Translations under genes and position numbers: made by a program
Origin: Arctopsyche grandis
Lineage: Eukaryota; Arthropoda; Insecta; Trichoptera; Hydropsychidae
Reading direction: 5' to 3'
NCBI RefSeq assembly: GCF_051622035.1
Contig: NC_135356.1
Coordinates: forward strand, 3,737,577-3,801,576
Length of the DNA stretch: 64,000 nucleotides
Shown: positions 10,001 through 58,914 of the stretch, one piece after another
Position numbering within the stretch: the first letter of the stretch is position 1
Layout of the letters: every line of letters begins with the position of its first letter
The notes under the pieces: generated by a model
Seen by the model: only the letters and a program-made list of their open reading frames with translations
The model's database searches: none
What the model was told of the DNA's origin: nothing

Positions 10001-13000
10001 TTTAATGTTTATATTTAGTTTAAAACCGCGTTAAATCATATTACCGTTATGTATTTTTATATGGCGTGACGTAAGCAATTTCTAACCTGTAATATAGTGA
10101 TAGACCCGATGAAAATTTAATCGGGTGCATTATTATAAGTAAAAAACTACCTACGTAGCTACATATATGCATATACAATATAAAACAGCAATAGAAATAT
10201 TAAATAACTTTCAATAGATGGCGATAAATGCTCTGAGACTATTTTCCTAGAGGAAACATTGGTAGCGAACAGTATACAGACCCACGACAGGAAGTTCTTA
10301 CCACTAGCGTAAAACTCGTTTTTTGTCGATTTTGTTAAATTTTACAACAGGAAATGAAACAAAACTTTTTATTATACACGCATAATATATTCATCAATAA
10401 TATTTACAAAAAAAAACTGTAATTAACTTAATATTTAGTTGTCCCTCCCCTATTTGTTATAACGGCCCGAATTGATCTCTATGCATGACTATTGTTTTTT
10501 TGATTTTTGAATTATTTTTCCATGCATCAATTATTTTTTCTTTTAAATTATCTAACGTAGTATTAGGGCTGTTATAAAAAATACTTTTTAATACCCCCAA
10601 TAATTTTCAATCGGATTTAAATCTGGTGAATTACCTGGCCATAAAAAAATTCGAATATTTTTTGTGATCAGGTAGTTGTTAATTGTTTTGGCCGTGTGAC
10701 ATCTTGCATAAAATGTAATTATGTGCATCCATCCCCTCTGATTCAAAATAAGGCAAAAATCCTTTCAAAAATATTTTTTGTATTGATCCTGCACCAATTT
10801 ACGGGTCCAGCCCCTTTTCCGCTAATAACGGACCACACCATACATATGCATTATATTTTGTTGTTTGAATGGTGCATTCGTCGCTCAGCTTCTCGGAAGG
10901 TCGTCTTCTGATGTATTGGACAACATCTGTCATTGTCCTTAGAATTGTTTCGTCAGAGAAACAAACCTAAAATGAATGAAAAATTAGTACATAGGAGGTT
11001 ATCAAGTATTTTTTAGTTTAATATTAATATTTAAACAATACCTTTTTCCAATCATCAACAGTCCATTTCTGATGTTCCTGAGCTTTTTTTTTTTCATCGT
11101 TGGTGTCAATTTTGGCTTTTTTATTGGAGTTCGGCTCTTGACGTTAACTTCACGAAATCTACGTTGCATCGTCCTTGTGGAAATATCGATACCCTCTTGG
11201 TTCAGAATAGCTTGAATGCCTTTATTAGGCACCTTACGGCGCTCCAAAGCTATGGTGATAATTTTTCGATCCGTTCGCGGTGTGGTTTTTCGTTTTCTCC
11301 CACATTTGTCGTATAATTATCTGGTCATCTTTTTATTTATCCCATATTAATTGTATTGGGAAAGTTCAACTTAAATTTATTAAATCCTTACGCTACTTTT
11401 TTCCTACCTATACCCATTCTACTGTTTCCGACATTTTAAAAATCCTTTCTTTTAACAATGTTTCTGTCAGGCGACGACATACTGATGCTATATTCATCTT
11501 TAAGCTCATAAATGGTTTGCTTGATTGTTCTGATTTACTGAATAAGGTTAATTTCAGAATCCCAGTTCGGTACTCTAGACGCGTTGCACTCTTTTCACTT
11601 GATCCTTTCAATACTAATTCCCAAAAATATTTTTATCTGCAGCGCGTTTATCGTATGTTTAACGGAAAGCTGAATGAGGTTGATCTATTTGGTATTTCCC
11701 TACATCAATTCAGGTCTAACATCAAGAGAATCTTGACCGATTGATTCATTTCTTCTCCTATTCTATTTTTCCAATATTTCCAATATTTTTATACTTTAGT
11801 TTAGTTATGTAATGTGCTATTTAATCATATTATAGCTTTCATTCTTTTCCTTTTCATTTGTTTATTTTGTATTTACCTTTTTCATTTGTTTTATATTTGT
11901 AAATTTAAATTTCTTCTTATATTCTATTTTATAACCTTTTCCAAATATTTTAATACTATAGTTTAATTATGCAATGTTCTACATATTTTGTCATGCCTTT
12001 ATTCTTTACTTTTTAATTTGTTTTCCTCATATTTATCTTTTTCATTTTTGTAAAAATCTATTATTGGACTCGGATGTTACATATATTATTTATTTACTAT
12101 TTGTTTTTTTTATACATACATATCTATGTACATCCTGTCTGTTGATTTTTCAATTAATAAAATAAAATAATGTAGCAGTTGGAGAAACTCCCGATTGCAC
12201 CAATAGTTTTTGATTAAAAAATCAAAAAATATATTAAAGCGAACGTAAAAACACAATAAATTATACACAATAATATTAATTCACAACTTATATTTAAAAT
12301 ATTTAAAAATAATTAAATCTTAAGTCTATTTTTAAATCAATAATTGTTAATTTACGCAGCGTGTTAACAGGGCGAAAACTGACCGTGAACTGATTCTTTG
12401 TTTCAATCATCCCCAGTTTCAAAATTTTCGGCTTTTTTCACCACCACATGTGGGTGGCTATTCAACCTATCTACCAGTGTTAAAATAAATACGTGTTTCC
12501 CACATGTTTGTCAAATTTGTCACAAGTTTCGCAAATAACGCTAGTGGTAAGAACATCCTGTCAGGGGTCTGTATATGTTACAGTGAAAGCATATTTCAAG
12601 TGAAAATATATTTTCACTAATGAAAGCATATTTTCACCAATTCAAGCAGTGAAAATATATCAAACAATGAATTTACAACGTTTAACTCTATAAATTTAAC
12701 CCTAACAACTCAATTTTAAATGAATAGGGCAAACCCTTACTTAACCTAACCTATGCTAACACTTAAATAATACCAATCCTAACAATCTAATCTTAAATGA
12801 ACAAAACCAACCCTGAAAATGTAACTGGTTATGATTTCACTTGAAATATAATTTCACTGTGACATATACATACATATATAGAAGTTTTTTCTTGATTCTT
12901 TATTATATTCGTACGTTTTGTCGGCAGTGCTTTAACTGCGACATACGTATGTCGAACCGACAATTATACTGCGTTATCGCAGACATACATATATACATAT

Positions 13001-16000
13001 ATGATGATGATTTTTTTCTTATATTGATTATATCCATTTTTTTGGTGGTTTATTTAAACATGCATGTACTTTTTTTAGACAAGAAGAGTCGGTTGCTAAG
13101 CAGGAAGCATTGAGAAAGGCGACCATAGAACATGAGATGGCATTACGCGAAAAGAATAAACTAAAATTAATAGAAGCCGAGGCGAGAGCAAGAGCCAAGG
13201 CAGATCGTGAAAATAGAGACGTCACTTTAGAACAAATACGCCTGAAAGCTCAAGAAAACAGGGTCACGTTATTGGAAGGAATTAAGTCAGTATCGATATT
13301 ACTTCTGTTATACAAACATACCTTTCGATTTTTAAACACGTCTTTCATATTTCCAGAACCACCGGTAATGTATTGGGCACAGGTTTCAACACGCTCCTCA
13401 CCGATTGGGACAAAGCTTTGATGTTTGTCGGCGGACTGTCGGCAATCGCTCTCGGCGTGTACACGGCCAAAGGGGCCACTTCAGTCACGGCACGCTACAT
13501 TGAAGCCCGTATAGGTATACAATTTTGCCAATCTACTGCAAAAGCCCATGCGATTCCTATTGCGATGTGTGTTCTCTGTTGTGTGAAATTTTGCAATGCG
13601 CGTATGTGTCGTATTTCAATCACTATATTGTATTGACGAACGAGTGACTCGTGTTCTATAGGCAAACCGACGCTCATCAGCGAGACGTCTCGGTTCTCTT
13701 TGTTGGAAACGTTGAAGCATCCGGTGCTGACGACTCGGCGTATGATCGCCTACTACAGACGGCCAAAGGATGCCCTCGCCGGAGTCATACTTGAGCCCAA
13801 GCTGGAGGAGAAGCTACGGGATGTCGCCATTGCCACGAAGAACACGCGCAACAATCGGGGAATGTACCGCAATCTTCTGATGCACGGCCCACCCGGTTGC
13901 GGTAAAACTTTATTTGCCAAGGTAATTTCAAGCTGAAATATTTATTTATTTATTTGGAAAATTTACAGTTTATTAAGTTACATAGATTGATAGTAAAAAA
14001 ACATAATTATGTTAAGTAAACCATTAATAATTTTCACATATACATAGGTAAAAAAAAGAAAAGCTCAAACATTTAAAATAAGAAACAAAAATGATAATAG
14101 AGTAAGATAGTTAGAGAAAACAAAAAGAAAAAAAATAGAAATAACAGTATAATAAAAATATCAAAATAATAAGAATAATAATATGATAAAAATTATGAAA
14201 TAATAAAAATAATATAATATATAACAAAAGGACAAAATAAATACATCAAAATAAAAATTCATAATCACAATCGTAAATTTTCAATAAAATGAATCATCGA
14301 AAAACAAATTTACAATAATCACTCTAGCTTGTATAGCATTAATATTAAATAAGTCAAACATAGAAATTGTTAAAATTAGTGTTTTGACGGTGGAGCTTGC
14401 ACGCCAGATGAATGAGCTTCTTCCATAATTAGAAAAAGTATTAGGTATGTAAAGGAGCTCATTACATCTAGTCATTCTATTTGGCACACGCAATGATAGT
14501 CTGCTCAATAATTGAGGACAGTCGATCGAGCCGTTAAGGATGTTCAAAATTGTTGAGATGTCAGCTATCTCCCTTCTTTTGACAAGTGGAAGTAGATGCT
14601 GACACCTACAAGCATCTTCATAGGAAGTATGGGATAATCCAAAACGGCTACTGATGTATCTCAAGAATCTCTTCTGAATGCGCTCCAATCTGTCTCTTGC
14701 ACCAGATTACTCTGGGTTCCAAACTTGGGATGCAAACTCAACAATACTTCTTACGTATGCACAATATAGTATTTTGTATGATTTAATAGAAGTAAAGCAT
14801 TTGGAGGACCGGATGACGAACCCGAGGGCCTTCGACGCTCGAGCTACAACATTGTCAATATGTTTACTAAAGGATAGATCAGAGTTTAAAAAGACTCCCA
14901 AATCCCTAATTTCCGATACCCTTGTGAGTCTATGTCCGTTGATTGAATGAGGAAAGTCAACTGGACATAGTTTTCTGGTGAAGGTTATGCAGGAGCATTT
15001 TGCGAAATTCATTTCCAACTTATTTATGCTGCAATAAGCCTCTAGCCTGAACAAATCATCTTGTAGGGCCAAAGCATCATTTCGGTTGTCTATTCTCTTG
15101 AAAATCTTCATATCATCAGCAAATAATAATAATAAATATACGTAGTTTATTTCTTTATATGTTTACTAATGAAATAACGTGTGATTTCAGAAATTAGCGG
15201 CGCACTCCGGAATGGACTATGCTATTATGACAGGTGGAGATGTTGCTCCGATGGGTAAAGACGCCGTTGCTGCTATTCATAAAGTATTTGATTGGTCGAC
15301 TACTAGTAGGAAAGGTTGGTTTTTTTTTTGGTAAACATTACGTTTCCGTTGCTGTTTAACCCTTTGAATGCTGATCGACGTTTTGCCAACAAATCTATGA
15401 GCCTGAAATACGCCGATAGCCGTTATATTTTGAGTATATAAAAAAGTAAACAAGAATGCTACCCGCTAAGCCTTTCCAGGTAGCATTGAAAAAAAATGCA
15501 TTATACATGGGTCGTATAATCCGGGTCAATGTTTATAAAGACTGGTTTACACCAGAATTTCTGAACTTATATCCAGTGGCGACTCGTCCATACGCACTGC
15601 GGTACTGCAGCACCCCCAAGGAAATTGAGAAAAATTTAATATTATTATATACGTAAATGTATGTATATTATATGAAAATATCAATACTATTTAAGCGTGT
15701 ATTAAGCTCGCCCGCACACCGATACATCCAATAATGATCATACATCGCGGTACTAATATCAGAAAGTGAGGCATCGTTTATGATTTTGTGCAGTACGGTT
15801 TTCAATGGAATTGCTCGAGTGGGCGAAGGAGGGGCGCGGGGGCAGCTAGAAGCTTGGTCCGTACTGCACTCCCAACAGTGCTATATACTTGTTGCGTTCG
15901 TGTGCGCTCGACACGCTCCTCACTTTTCGTCATTTCTTCTGCACCTTTTGTCTTTCTTTCTACACCTCTTACCCTTTTTATCTTTCTACACGTCACTCTA

Positions 16001-18948
16001 AGTATTTAAGATGGTATAAAAATCAAGAGAAGCTGAGCCAATGTTTTCAAGAACTTAAATATTCTTCCGAAATACTGATAAAACAATAACAGATTCTACC
16101 AATTTACTGAATACAATTTTTTATTTTAGTCAGAACTTTTTCACAAGTTAATGCCGCATGTAGAAATTATTTATAACCAAATGCAATCTAGTAATATCGA
16201 TGCATTTTCAATTAAAGAAAACTTAAAAAGCTTTACTAATGTCATTATACAAATACGAGAAAAAATAGAAGCCAAAAATATGTGATGCATATATTATCGC
16301 ATATATTATAGAAGCCAATGAAAGATCTACTACTAACCGTTGAATCATATCCAATGCTAGATAAAGAAAAACTTCAAACTGAATTAGAAGTGTTTTACTT
16401 AAGGAATGAAATGCATAGTATTAACGATTTATTAATCATTTTAAAACTTATTTTTGCAATCAATTTATGCAAAGTTCGTGTGGAAATAACAAAACTTATT
16501 CAAATTCTGCTTACAACTTCAACTACCTCTGAGCCAGAACGGTGTTTTTCATCAATAAATAGAATTAAGACATACATATACGAGTATAAGAAACACAATG
16601 GTTCAGGAAAGATTGACGGCTTTGTCTATGCTGTCAATTGAAAAAAAATGATTATGAACAGTAAAAAATTTAACGAAAAGGTGATAGATCTTTTTTCAAG
16701 GAAAAAAGACAGAAGAATCAATTTTATAATGAAATACACATAGTGTTTAATTTTGATAATATTATGTTAATAGTAAAATATAATCCAAATAAACATTTTT
16801 TTTATTTTTAATCAACCGCAGCACCCCCAGATATCTTATCCACGAGTCGCCACTGCTTATATCCATAGCAGAATTTCTCAGTGGAAATCTCTAACTGCTG
16901 AGTATTTTAGATTGTGGCTTGGCATTTAGATTGTGAGCATTACATTTTAACAACAATGAAGAAGATGGAACTAGTTTTGGAAAAATACATTAATTGATAG
17001 ATTTTTTTTTGTTTATTTATATTGTTGCAAGATATATTAGAGCGTCTAAACACACCTTTACAAAACTCGAAATCTTCTGCTGTAGTTATCAAGGGTTTAT
17101 TTGCATTAGCTATAATTTTTATACCTGCTTTATATTGGATTTCTAAATAATTCTAGTTGGAAATGTGGGTGAAATTTTCAGCATGGCGGGCTTTTAACAG
17201 AAAAAATGTATGCACTCATAGGATTAATGACCGCTTCAATTGGTTTTTTAATATTTTAGGTGTGCTACTGTTCATCGACGAGGCTGACGCTTTCCTCCGT
17301 AAAAGATCTTCGGAGAAAATATCTGAAGATTTGAGAGCCGCTCTTAACGCTTTCCTTTACAGGACATCGGAACAAAGTGAACGTTTTATGCTTGTGCTTG
17401 CGTCCAACACTCCACAGCAGTTTGATTCCGCTATCAACGATAGGTAATTCAAGTTGTTTTACAATACTGTGCATTTGTAATTCATAGGAAGGCTTATTGA
17501 CATTATGTGAATTTTAATTTTCAGGGTTGATAAAATGATTGAATTTGGTTTGCCCGGTCTAGAAGAGAGAGAGAGATTGATAAGACTTTACTTTGATAAA
17601 TTCGTTTTACAACCAGCCGTCGAAGGTCACAGGTGAAATTATACACACCTTCAACTCTTTCAAGTTCAGCATAAATTTTGAGTACTTGAAAATTTTAATG
17701 TCTTTATTTACTTTTAGACGTTTAAAAGTCGCTTCATTTGACTATGGCGGGCTATGTCAACGTATGTCTGTAACGACTGCGGGAATGTCTGGACGAGCCA
17801 TCAGCAAATTGGGAGTTGCATGGCAAGCCGCTGCCTACTCATCAATCGATGGTATACTCACCGAAGAAATGGTCTTGGACATTTGCGAAGAAGCTTTGGA
17901 AGATCATCGGCTTAAGGTATATATATATATATATATATATTATATTAGATGTATAATTAGTTTCCAATAATGACCAATATGTAGAGACACGTATTTTGGG
18001 CATTTTGCTATTAATGCTAAAATTCGGAATAGATGCCAAATTCGTAAGATATGCGAATAGATGCTAAAATAACAAACAAAAGTGAAATTTGCATAAAATT
18101 TATAAAATTAATAAGACAATTTAGAAGGGTCTTCCTATCCCTTTGCCTATTTATTTTGTGAAGAAATTGAGAGGATAAAACAGAGCTTGCAGTTTACCAT
18201 AGACAGTGTTTTTCCTGTCGAAACCAAGCAACTGCTTTTGTCTACTACTGTAAATAGTAGACAAAAGTGTGGATGCTGAAAGGTATTTTAGTAAATACCG
18301 ATCGTCGCACACATCTCAAAAAAGAATCTGTAGAAATGTGCTCCATGTTGAGTTTTAATAAATTTTAATTGGTATTATATTTTTATATTCATATTTTTTG
18401 TCTTTGTATTTTTATATTCATGTTTTTTTCATTGAAATTTTAGTTTCAAAACATTCTAAAATTTTTCTATTATTTTTTAATTGTTATGTTGTCTTTAAAT
18501 TGTATATATGTATGTATATGAATATTATTAAAATTCATCGAAATTTTTTATTATTTAAAATTAAACTCTTCATAAAAATATATGCTAAAATTGAACATTT
18601 TTTTTAATGCCCTAAAATGCTAAAATGCAAAATGAAAATGCTAAAATTGATAAAAAAGATGCCCAAAATACGTGTCTCTACCAATCAGCATTTGTTGTTT
18701 TCTTTGTTCTCGATCATCATACTTATAGTGATGATTATCATTTACTGTATAGTAATTATTCAATAATCGGCAATTTAATGGTGAATTTATAATAAAATGT
18801 GAATTGTTTATAGATGGAGTGGTTGTCCGAGGAGGAAAAATACCGAGGGATGTTGACTTACCTCAGCAAGACGATGGACACAGTTGAACTACCGAACATA
18901 ACCGATGCGGACAGTAAACCAACGACAAAACCCAGCAATGACATGTGA
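7053..18948 (+). CDS. ATAD3A: ATAD3-family mitochondrial AAA+ ATPase
   Basis: Coding exons: 7053-7236, 8717-8871, 8968-9080, 13079-13285, 13357-13514, 13662-13921, 15191-15314, 17260-17443, 17525-17632, 17718-17916, 18814-18948. All introns are GT-AG; the exons sum to 1827 nt (608 residues). The start is the first ATG of MSWLFGYGK, the usual ATAD3 opening. Residues 1-35 are proline-rich, about 45-218 form the charged coiled coil ([26 protein letters not shown]), 241-256 are the membrane segment ([16 protein letters not shown]), and the AAA domain follows with Walker A GPPGCGKT (348-355), Walker [11 protein letters not shown] (403-412) and [10 protein letters not shown]. The family spans the inner mitochondrial membrane and supports nucleoid organisation, cristae and lipid handling. 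Walker A has Cys where human ATAD3A has Thr (GPPGTGKT). The introns hold five transposon insertions, none breaking an exon. The nearest family name is ATAD3A (fly bor). Confidence 0.97.
7660..8640 (-). mobile_element. Jockey-type LINE, 5' truncated (ATAD3 intron 1)
   Basis: On the - strand, from about 8627, the frame reads the reverse-transcriptase C-terminal region: [20 protein letters not shown], then [15 protein letters not shown], and then degraded sequence to the 3' UTR. The 3' end has a stem-loop with CCATTGTGGC / GCCACAATGG arms at 7685-7725 and an A-rich tail. The same 3' region occurs at 41585-41866 and 61800-62590. All copies are 5' truncated, typical of LINEs. Confidence 0.85.
9180..9562 (-). 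mobile_element. Solo LTR of a retrotransposon
   Basis: A 383 bp segment begins TGTTGCGTACG and ends CGTACGTAACA (TG...CA), with GTAT on both sides (9176-9179 and 9563-9566) as a 4 bp target duplication. On the - strand an AATAAA lies upstream of the end, so it is probably transcribed in that sense. A 4 bp duplication fits a Gypsy-type element; there is no internal coding region, so it is a recombined solo LTR. It sits in ATAD3 intron 3. Confidence 0.75.
9567..10276. other. Intronic sequence, no gene
   Basis: Part of ATAD3 intron 3. It contains moderately GC-rich unassigned sequence near 9700-9760 (TTTGCTCGCGGCCGTC) that looks like an old repeat, followed by AT-rich DNA. Confidence 0.4.
10490..11300 (-). 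pseudogene. Tc1-like transposase remnant
   Basis: Reading leftward: [20 protein letters not shown] (end of the DNA-binding part), [35 protein letters not shown], a frame break, an intron-like gap of about 80 bp between GTATTG and TTTTAG (11043-10968), then [14 protein letters not shown] (first catalytic Asp), [14 protein letters not shown], more frame breaks, and [16 protein letters not shown] in fragments near 10600-10645. The N terminus is interrupted by the nested LINE. It is not translatable as one protein. Confidence 0.83.
11330..12175 (+). pseudogene. LINE reverse-transcriptase 3' fragment nested in the Tc1 element
   Basis: The + strand frame ending at 11744 contains [37 protein letters not shown] and [14 protein letters not shown], the C-terminal region seen in Jockey-type ORF2 proteins. 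A T-rich 3' UTR and an AATAAAATAAAATAA tail (to about 12172) follow. It is 5' truncated. Confidence 0.75.
12581..12859. mobile_element. Terminal-inverted-repeat MITE
   Basis: The left end CAGTGAAAGCATATTTCAAG and right end (inverted) CAGTGAAATTATATTTCAAG match for at least 25 bases. The core carries AACCTAACCT runs and CCTAACAATCTAATCTTAAA, which recur in the fold-back element at 43822-44117. No clear target duplication. Confidence 0.65.
13930..15122 (-). pseudogene. Jockey-type LINE fragment starting at the catalytic FADD box (ATAD3 intron 6)
   Basis: From 15122 leftward: [20 protein letters not shown] (FADD is the reverse-transcriptase catalytic box), then [15 protein letters not shown] sequence, [26 protein letters not shown], a stop after VWNPE at about 14705, and then [20 protein letters not shown]. 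The 3' UTR is A-rich to about 13930. Truncation falls just before the catalytic box. It runs antisense to ATAD3. Confidence 0.87.
15315..15573. other. Intronic sequence with a short repeat-like block
   Basis: Start of ATAD3 intron 7. The block beginning AACCCTTTGAATGCTGATCG (15359) has the look of a dispersed repeat, but no second copy is visible in the window. Confidence 0.3.
15574..16855 (+). mobile_element. hAT transposon with perfect 8 bp target duplication
   Basis: Ends CAGTGGCGACTCGT (15574) and ACGAGTCGCCACTG (to 16855) are inverted copies; GCAGCACCCCCA blocks lie inside each. The flanks are CTTATATC at 15566-15573 and 16856-16863, an exact 8 bp duplication. The 1282 bp interior carries a decayed transposase 3' part. 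It is inserted in ATAD3 intron 7. Confidence 0.92.
16130..16745 (+). pseudogene. hAT transposase C-terminal remnant
   Basis: The open pieces include [55 protein letters not shown] and the dimerisation block [20 protein letters not shown], where hAT proteins usually have an S-C/E-R-F/S motif. After a frameshift it continues as [17 protein letters not shown]. This matches the DUF4371/ZMYM1-like branch of hAT. Several stops and shifts are present. Confidence 0.8.
16856..17259. other. Remainder of ATAD3 intron 7
   Basis: AT-rich intronic DNA with no repeat boundary recognised. The exon 8 acceptor is ATATTTTAG at 17251-17259. Confidence 0.45.
17982..18680 (+). mobile_element. hAT element remnant (ATAD3 intron 10)
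   Basis: Inverted ends TAGAGACACGTATTTTGGGC (17982) and GCCCAAAATACGTGTCTCTA (to 18680) are exact. Flanks CCAATATG and CCAATCAG agree at six of eight bases. Inside, 18259-18360 encodes [14 protein letters not shown], the hAT C-terminal dimerisation motif (compare SVDAERSFS in CGGBP1-like hAT proteins). Only the tail of the transposase remains. Confidence 0.82.
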
Positions 18949-19680
18949 TATACAACGGATGCATGTAAATCGCCTGAATTGGGCGAGGATTCGAATCGTC
19001 GAACACAACCGAATATTAGTTTATTAGTTAATGTTGATTCCGAGAAGGTGTCTGATACGACGCACATTATTGATAGTAGTAGTAATAATGAAATGAATAA
19101 AGAAGAAGAAACCGTAGCCGTTAAGGGAGATAAAAAATTGAAATGTGTAAAAGTGGGTAGCATTACGGTAGCGCAGTTGTTGTTGATGTATAGATGAGTG
19201 TTTTTTTTTTATTAATTTGTACAAATTGAAAAGGCAACAAAAATTATTATTTGCGCTTTGTTGATTTGCTTTGTAACTTTTAAAACATTAAAATATATCC
19301 AATCTTGGGATATATGTGTATGTGCATTTATAACATATTGTTATATTAGTTTGATTTTTTTATTATTATATTATATGTACATATGTGCATTGCATAACAG
19401 AACCAATAGCCTGGCGTTTTACAAACTATGAAGCGCAAAGTTATGGTCAAAACTGTTGGGTATTTCACATTCTTTCCACTGTCACACTATTTTTTCTTTG
19501 TATAATCTAATAAATAAATAATACTTTTTCTCATTGTGTCGTTTTATACATACATACATACGTCGGGATATCCGAATATATGTAGTTTGAAAAAGGCTGG
19601 GATAGATAAGCAATGAATTATTATTATATTTTAGTGTTAAAAGTTGAATATGATTTGTTAATAAAATGAATCAATAAGCC
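18949..19680 (+). other. ATAD3 3' UTR
   Basis: The stop is TGA at 18946-18948. Candidate poly-A signals are AATAAATAAATAA near 19509-19521 and AATAAAATG near 19661. An open frame at 18979-19197 shows no known domain and is probably chance UTR sequence. Confidence 0.55.
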
Positions 19681-20226
19681 TTTGTTTATACTTTTGAGCT
19701 CGTAATGATGACATCGACACTTAAGAAAGGTCACTTCAATAAACTGTCTTACAGAACAATGTTATTCGTTCTGAAGCTATCAACGTAGTCAAGATTGAGA
19801 TGTTTGACTACACAGAGCCGTATAATGTATACAATTATAGATACAATTCAAATTGAATTTACTACATTCTCATATTGAATGTCATTGCATGTGAAATATT
19901 AATTCTAGTAGTTTATTGGCTTATTATTCGATTCGTTTCAGAATTCACTGATTTTTACTTTATTTTATATGTATGAATGTATATTTTTTTATTATTGTTT
20001 TGGAAACGGAGGAGCAGGCAGATGAATAGGATTTTTTTTTATATACACATAGGTATATTATAAAAGAACTTAACATTATTGAGAAATATTTTATATTTAT
20101 AAGTAATCATATGATATAATGTCATCAACAAATTATAAAATAATCAACGCAACCCTGCAACTTAATAATTAATCGGTAGAGTTTCTTTTTTTGCTTACAA
20201 ATACAATTCAAAATATACAGACGAGA

Positions 20227-20257
<31 letters not shown>

Positions 20258-20380
20258 ATAGCTTAATTTTGCATTGAAATGTGACCTTGATGTTATCAAA
20301 TAAGTTAAAAATTGTTCAGTCATCCTCGCTTACATGTATTCAGATACTTATGTACGAATTCTAATGAGACATCAATGCAT
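19681..20380. other. Intergenic space between convergent genes
   Basis: AT-rich; it contains a TA run at 20228-20254. No gene seen. Confidence 0.5.
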
Positions 20381-20390
20381 CAATTCCTTA

Positions 20391-20451
<61 letters not shown>

Positions 20452-20549
20452 TATAATACAAGATTGAGTGCTCACCATTATGCTTGTTTTCTTAATAATA
20501 TATTTTTTTTAATGTATACGCTATATAATTTATATGTTGTGGTACACGT
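20381..20549 (-). terminator. Neprilysin-like gene 3' UTR and poly-A region
   Basis: Downstream of the TAG stop (20550-20552), the - strand has overlapping AATAAA signals at about 20388-20400, just past a (TA)n run of about 48 bp (20400-20447) that lies inside the predicted UTR. Confidence 0.45.
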
Positions 20550-57446
<36,897 letters not shown>

Positions 57447-57498
57447 GTTGGAAACGTCCTCGTTGCGTTCGACGAAAATTTTGACACTTTGACTTTAT
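57447..57498 (-). other. 5' UTR part of the first coding exon of the neprilysin-like gene
   Basis: On the - strand a TTTCTTTTCAG acceptor precedes this segment, so at least one further non-coding exon and the promoter lie upstream (above 57.5 kb). The donor is AA|GTAAGT after the seventh codon. Confidence 0.75.
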
Positions 57499-58139
57499 CT
57501 GAAAAGAAATAGAACATGATAGGTATTGAAATATTCGAGTACTATACGATATAATATACTATGTGTTATGTACAGTTATGTGTGAAAGTTTTTGAGATCC
57601 TATGGTGTTCAGCACGTGAAAGTTTGCATCGAATGGATTTGCGACAAATCGGGATCGTGTGCCGATTCGAAAGCCGTCTTTGAGAAACATATATTTAATC
57701 AGCTCGAAAAGATAATATGTAAGTGACAGTCGGTTGTGAAAGGGCTATCACAATTCAAATATCGAATGGTATCAAGTTTCAAATGCATAGGAAAACGTGT
57801 ACATTAGAATTCAATAGTATTCACTAAGTATACTAAACTTTAATTTGGTTACTTTGGTAACACATACATATAACACTGTTCAACAAATGACGACTTTTTT
57901 TTTTTTGGTTCAGAGACGAGATATGACTTTTCTTATAGATCTTAAAAATTAAAAATACTTTAATAAATTAACTAAAGTTGAATAATTCGTTTTTGTGTGA
58001 TATATGTATGTATGTACATATTAGTTATAAGCGAAAATGAATATTGGTAAAAATTAAAGTTCAATTAACTAGTGATCAGTAACTGTAAATGACTTGTACA
58101 TATGTAATATTTAGTACAGACTCTTTTATATACATATAT
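57499..58139. other. Upstream of the first coding exon, no gene
   Basis: Expected to be a 5' intron, since an acceptor precedes 57498. No upstream exon could be identified in it. Confidence 0.35.
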
Positions 58140-58914
58140 CAGCGTTTCCCAACCTGTGGTACTAAGTAATGGCGGACATGCAGGAATGAATGATTTACAA
58201 TCATAAAAATATAAATATTTTCTATATCTTATATATAATTTCGAAAGAGACTTTGTAAGTTTGTATCTTTGTTTGGGAACTTCGAAAACAAAATAAAATT
58301 TCCATGACGACAATTCAATTGGATGAATATTATATTTTTTTCGATTAAAATAAATTTAATAAAAAAACAAATGAATATACATATACTATTAGATTTCTCT
58401 TCATATATTTTAGAGCTTTCTCTTCATATATTTTAATAAGACAAATCTAGAAATTGATTGAATCCAGCTCCAGAATTAAGGGTTAATCTCACATCATTTG
58501 AACCAAATTTAAAAAAAACATACAAATATGTCAACTAATTTATTTTGTAAGGCGATTTAATGAAAAGAAAACATATTATATGTACTTTGTAATTTTTTGT
58601 TTTTATAAAAAAAATCAATAATATTTTTATTATCACTAATACAATTATGACAAGATAGTAGATAAATATATTAAACTTTGAGCATATTACAATTGTGACT
58701 CAAAAAAATTTTTTTCCATAAAATTTTTTACCAAAACAAATCTACATATTGCGTGTATCCTGTCTTCACATTCCTTACCATGCAAATACTATATATAATA
58801 ATTACTTTTGCAAACACAAATTTCATGAAATACAATCATTTTTAAAATGGTGGTACAATTTAGCGTTATGTACTACCAAGTGGTACGCGAGTCAAAAAAG
58901 GTTGGGAAACGCTG
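58140..58914. mobile_element. hAT-type element remnant, 775 bp
   Basis: Ends CAGCGTTTCCCAACCTGTGG and CAAAAAAGGTTGGGAAACGCTG; the flanks are AT repeats so the duplication is unclear. CAG-G-TTCCCAACC ends are typical of the Charlie-like branch of hAT. The interior lacks coding. An AATTTCGAAAGAGACTTTGT block sits inside. Confidence 0.78.

Larger units (their letters stand above)
10277..12571 (-). mobile_element. Second Tc1-like transposon, split by a nested LINE
   Basis: The left end starts CAGACCCACGACAGGAAGTT and the right end, read inverted, starts CAGACCCCTGACAGGATGTT; both go on to CTTACCACTAGCGT. TA flanks both sides (10275-10276, 12572-12573). The transposase remnant is on the - strand. 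A LINE fragment occupies about 11330-12175. The element lies in ATAD3 intron 3. Confidence 0.88.

Noticed and set aside
18979..19197. Small frame downstream of the ATAD3 stop
   Set aside because: Falls within the predicted 3' UTR and has no similarity to an ATAD3 C-terminus or another family.
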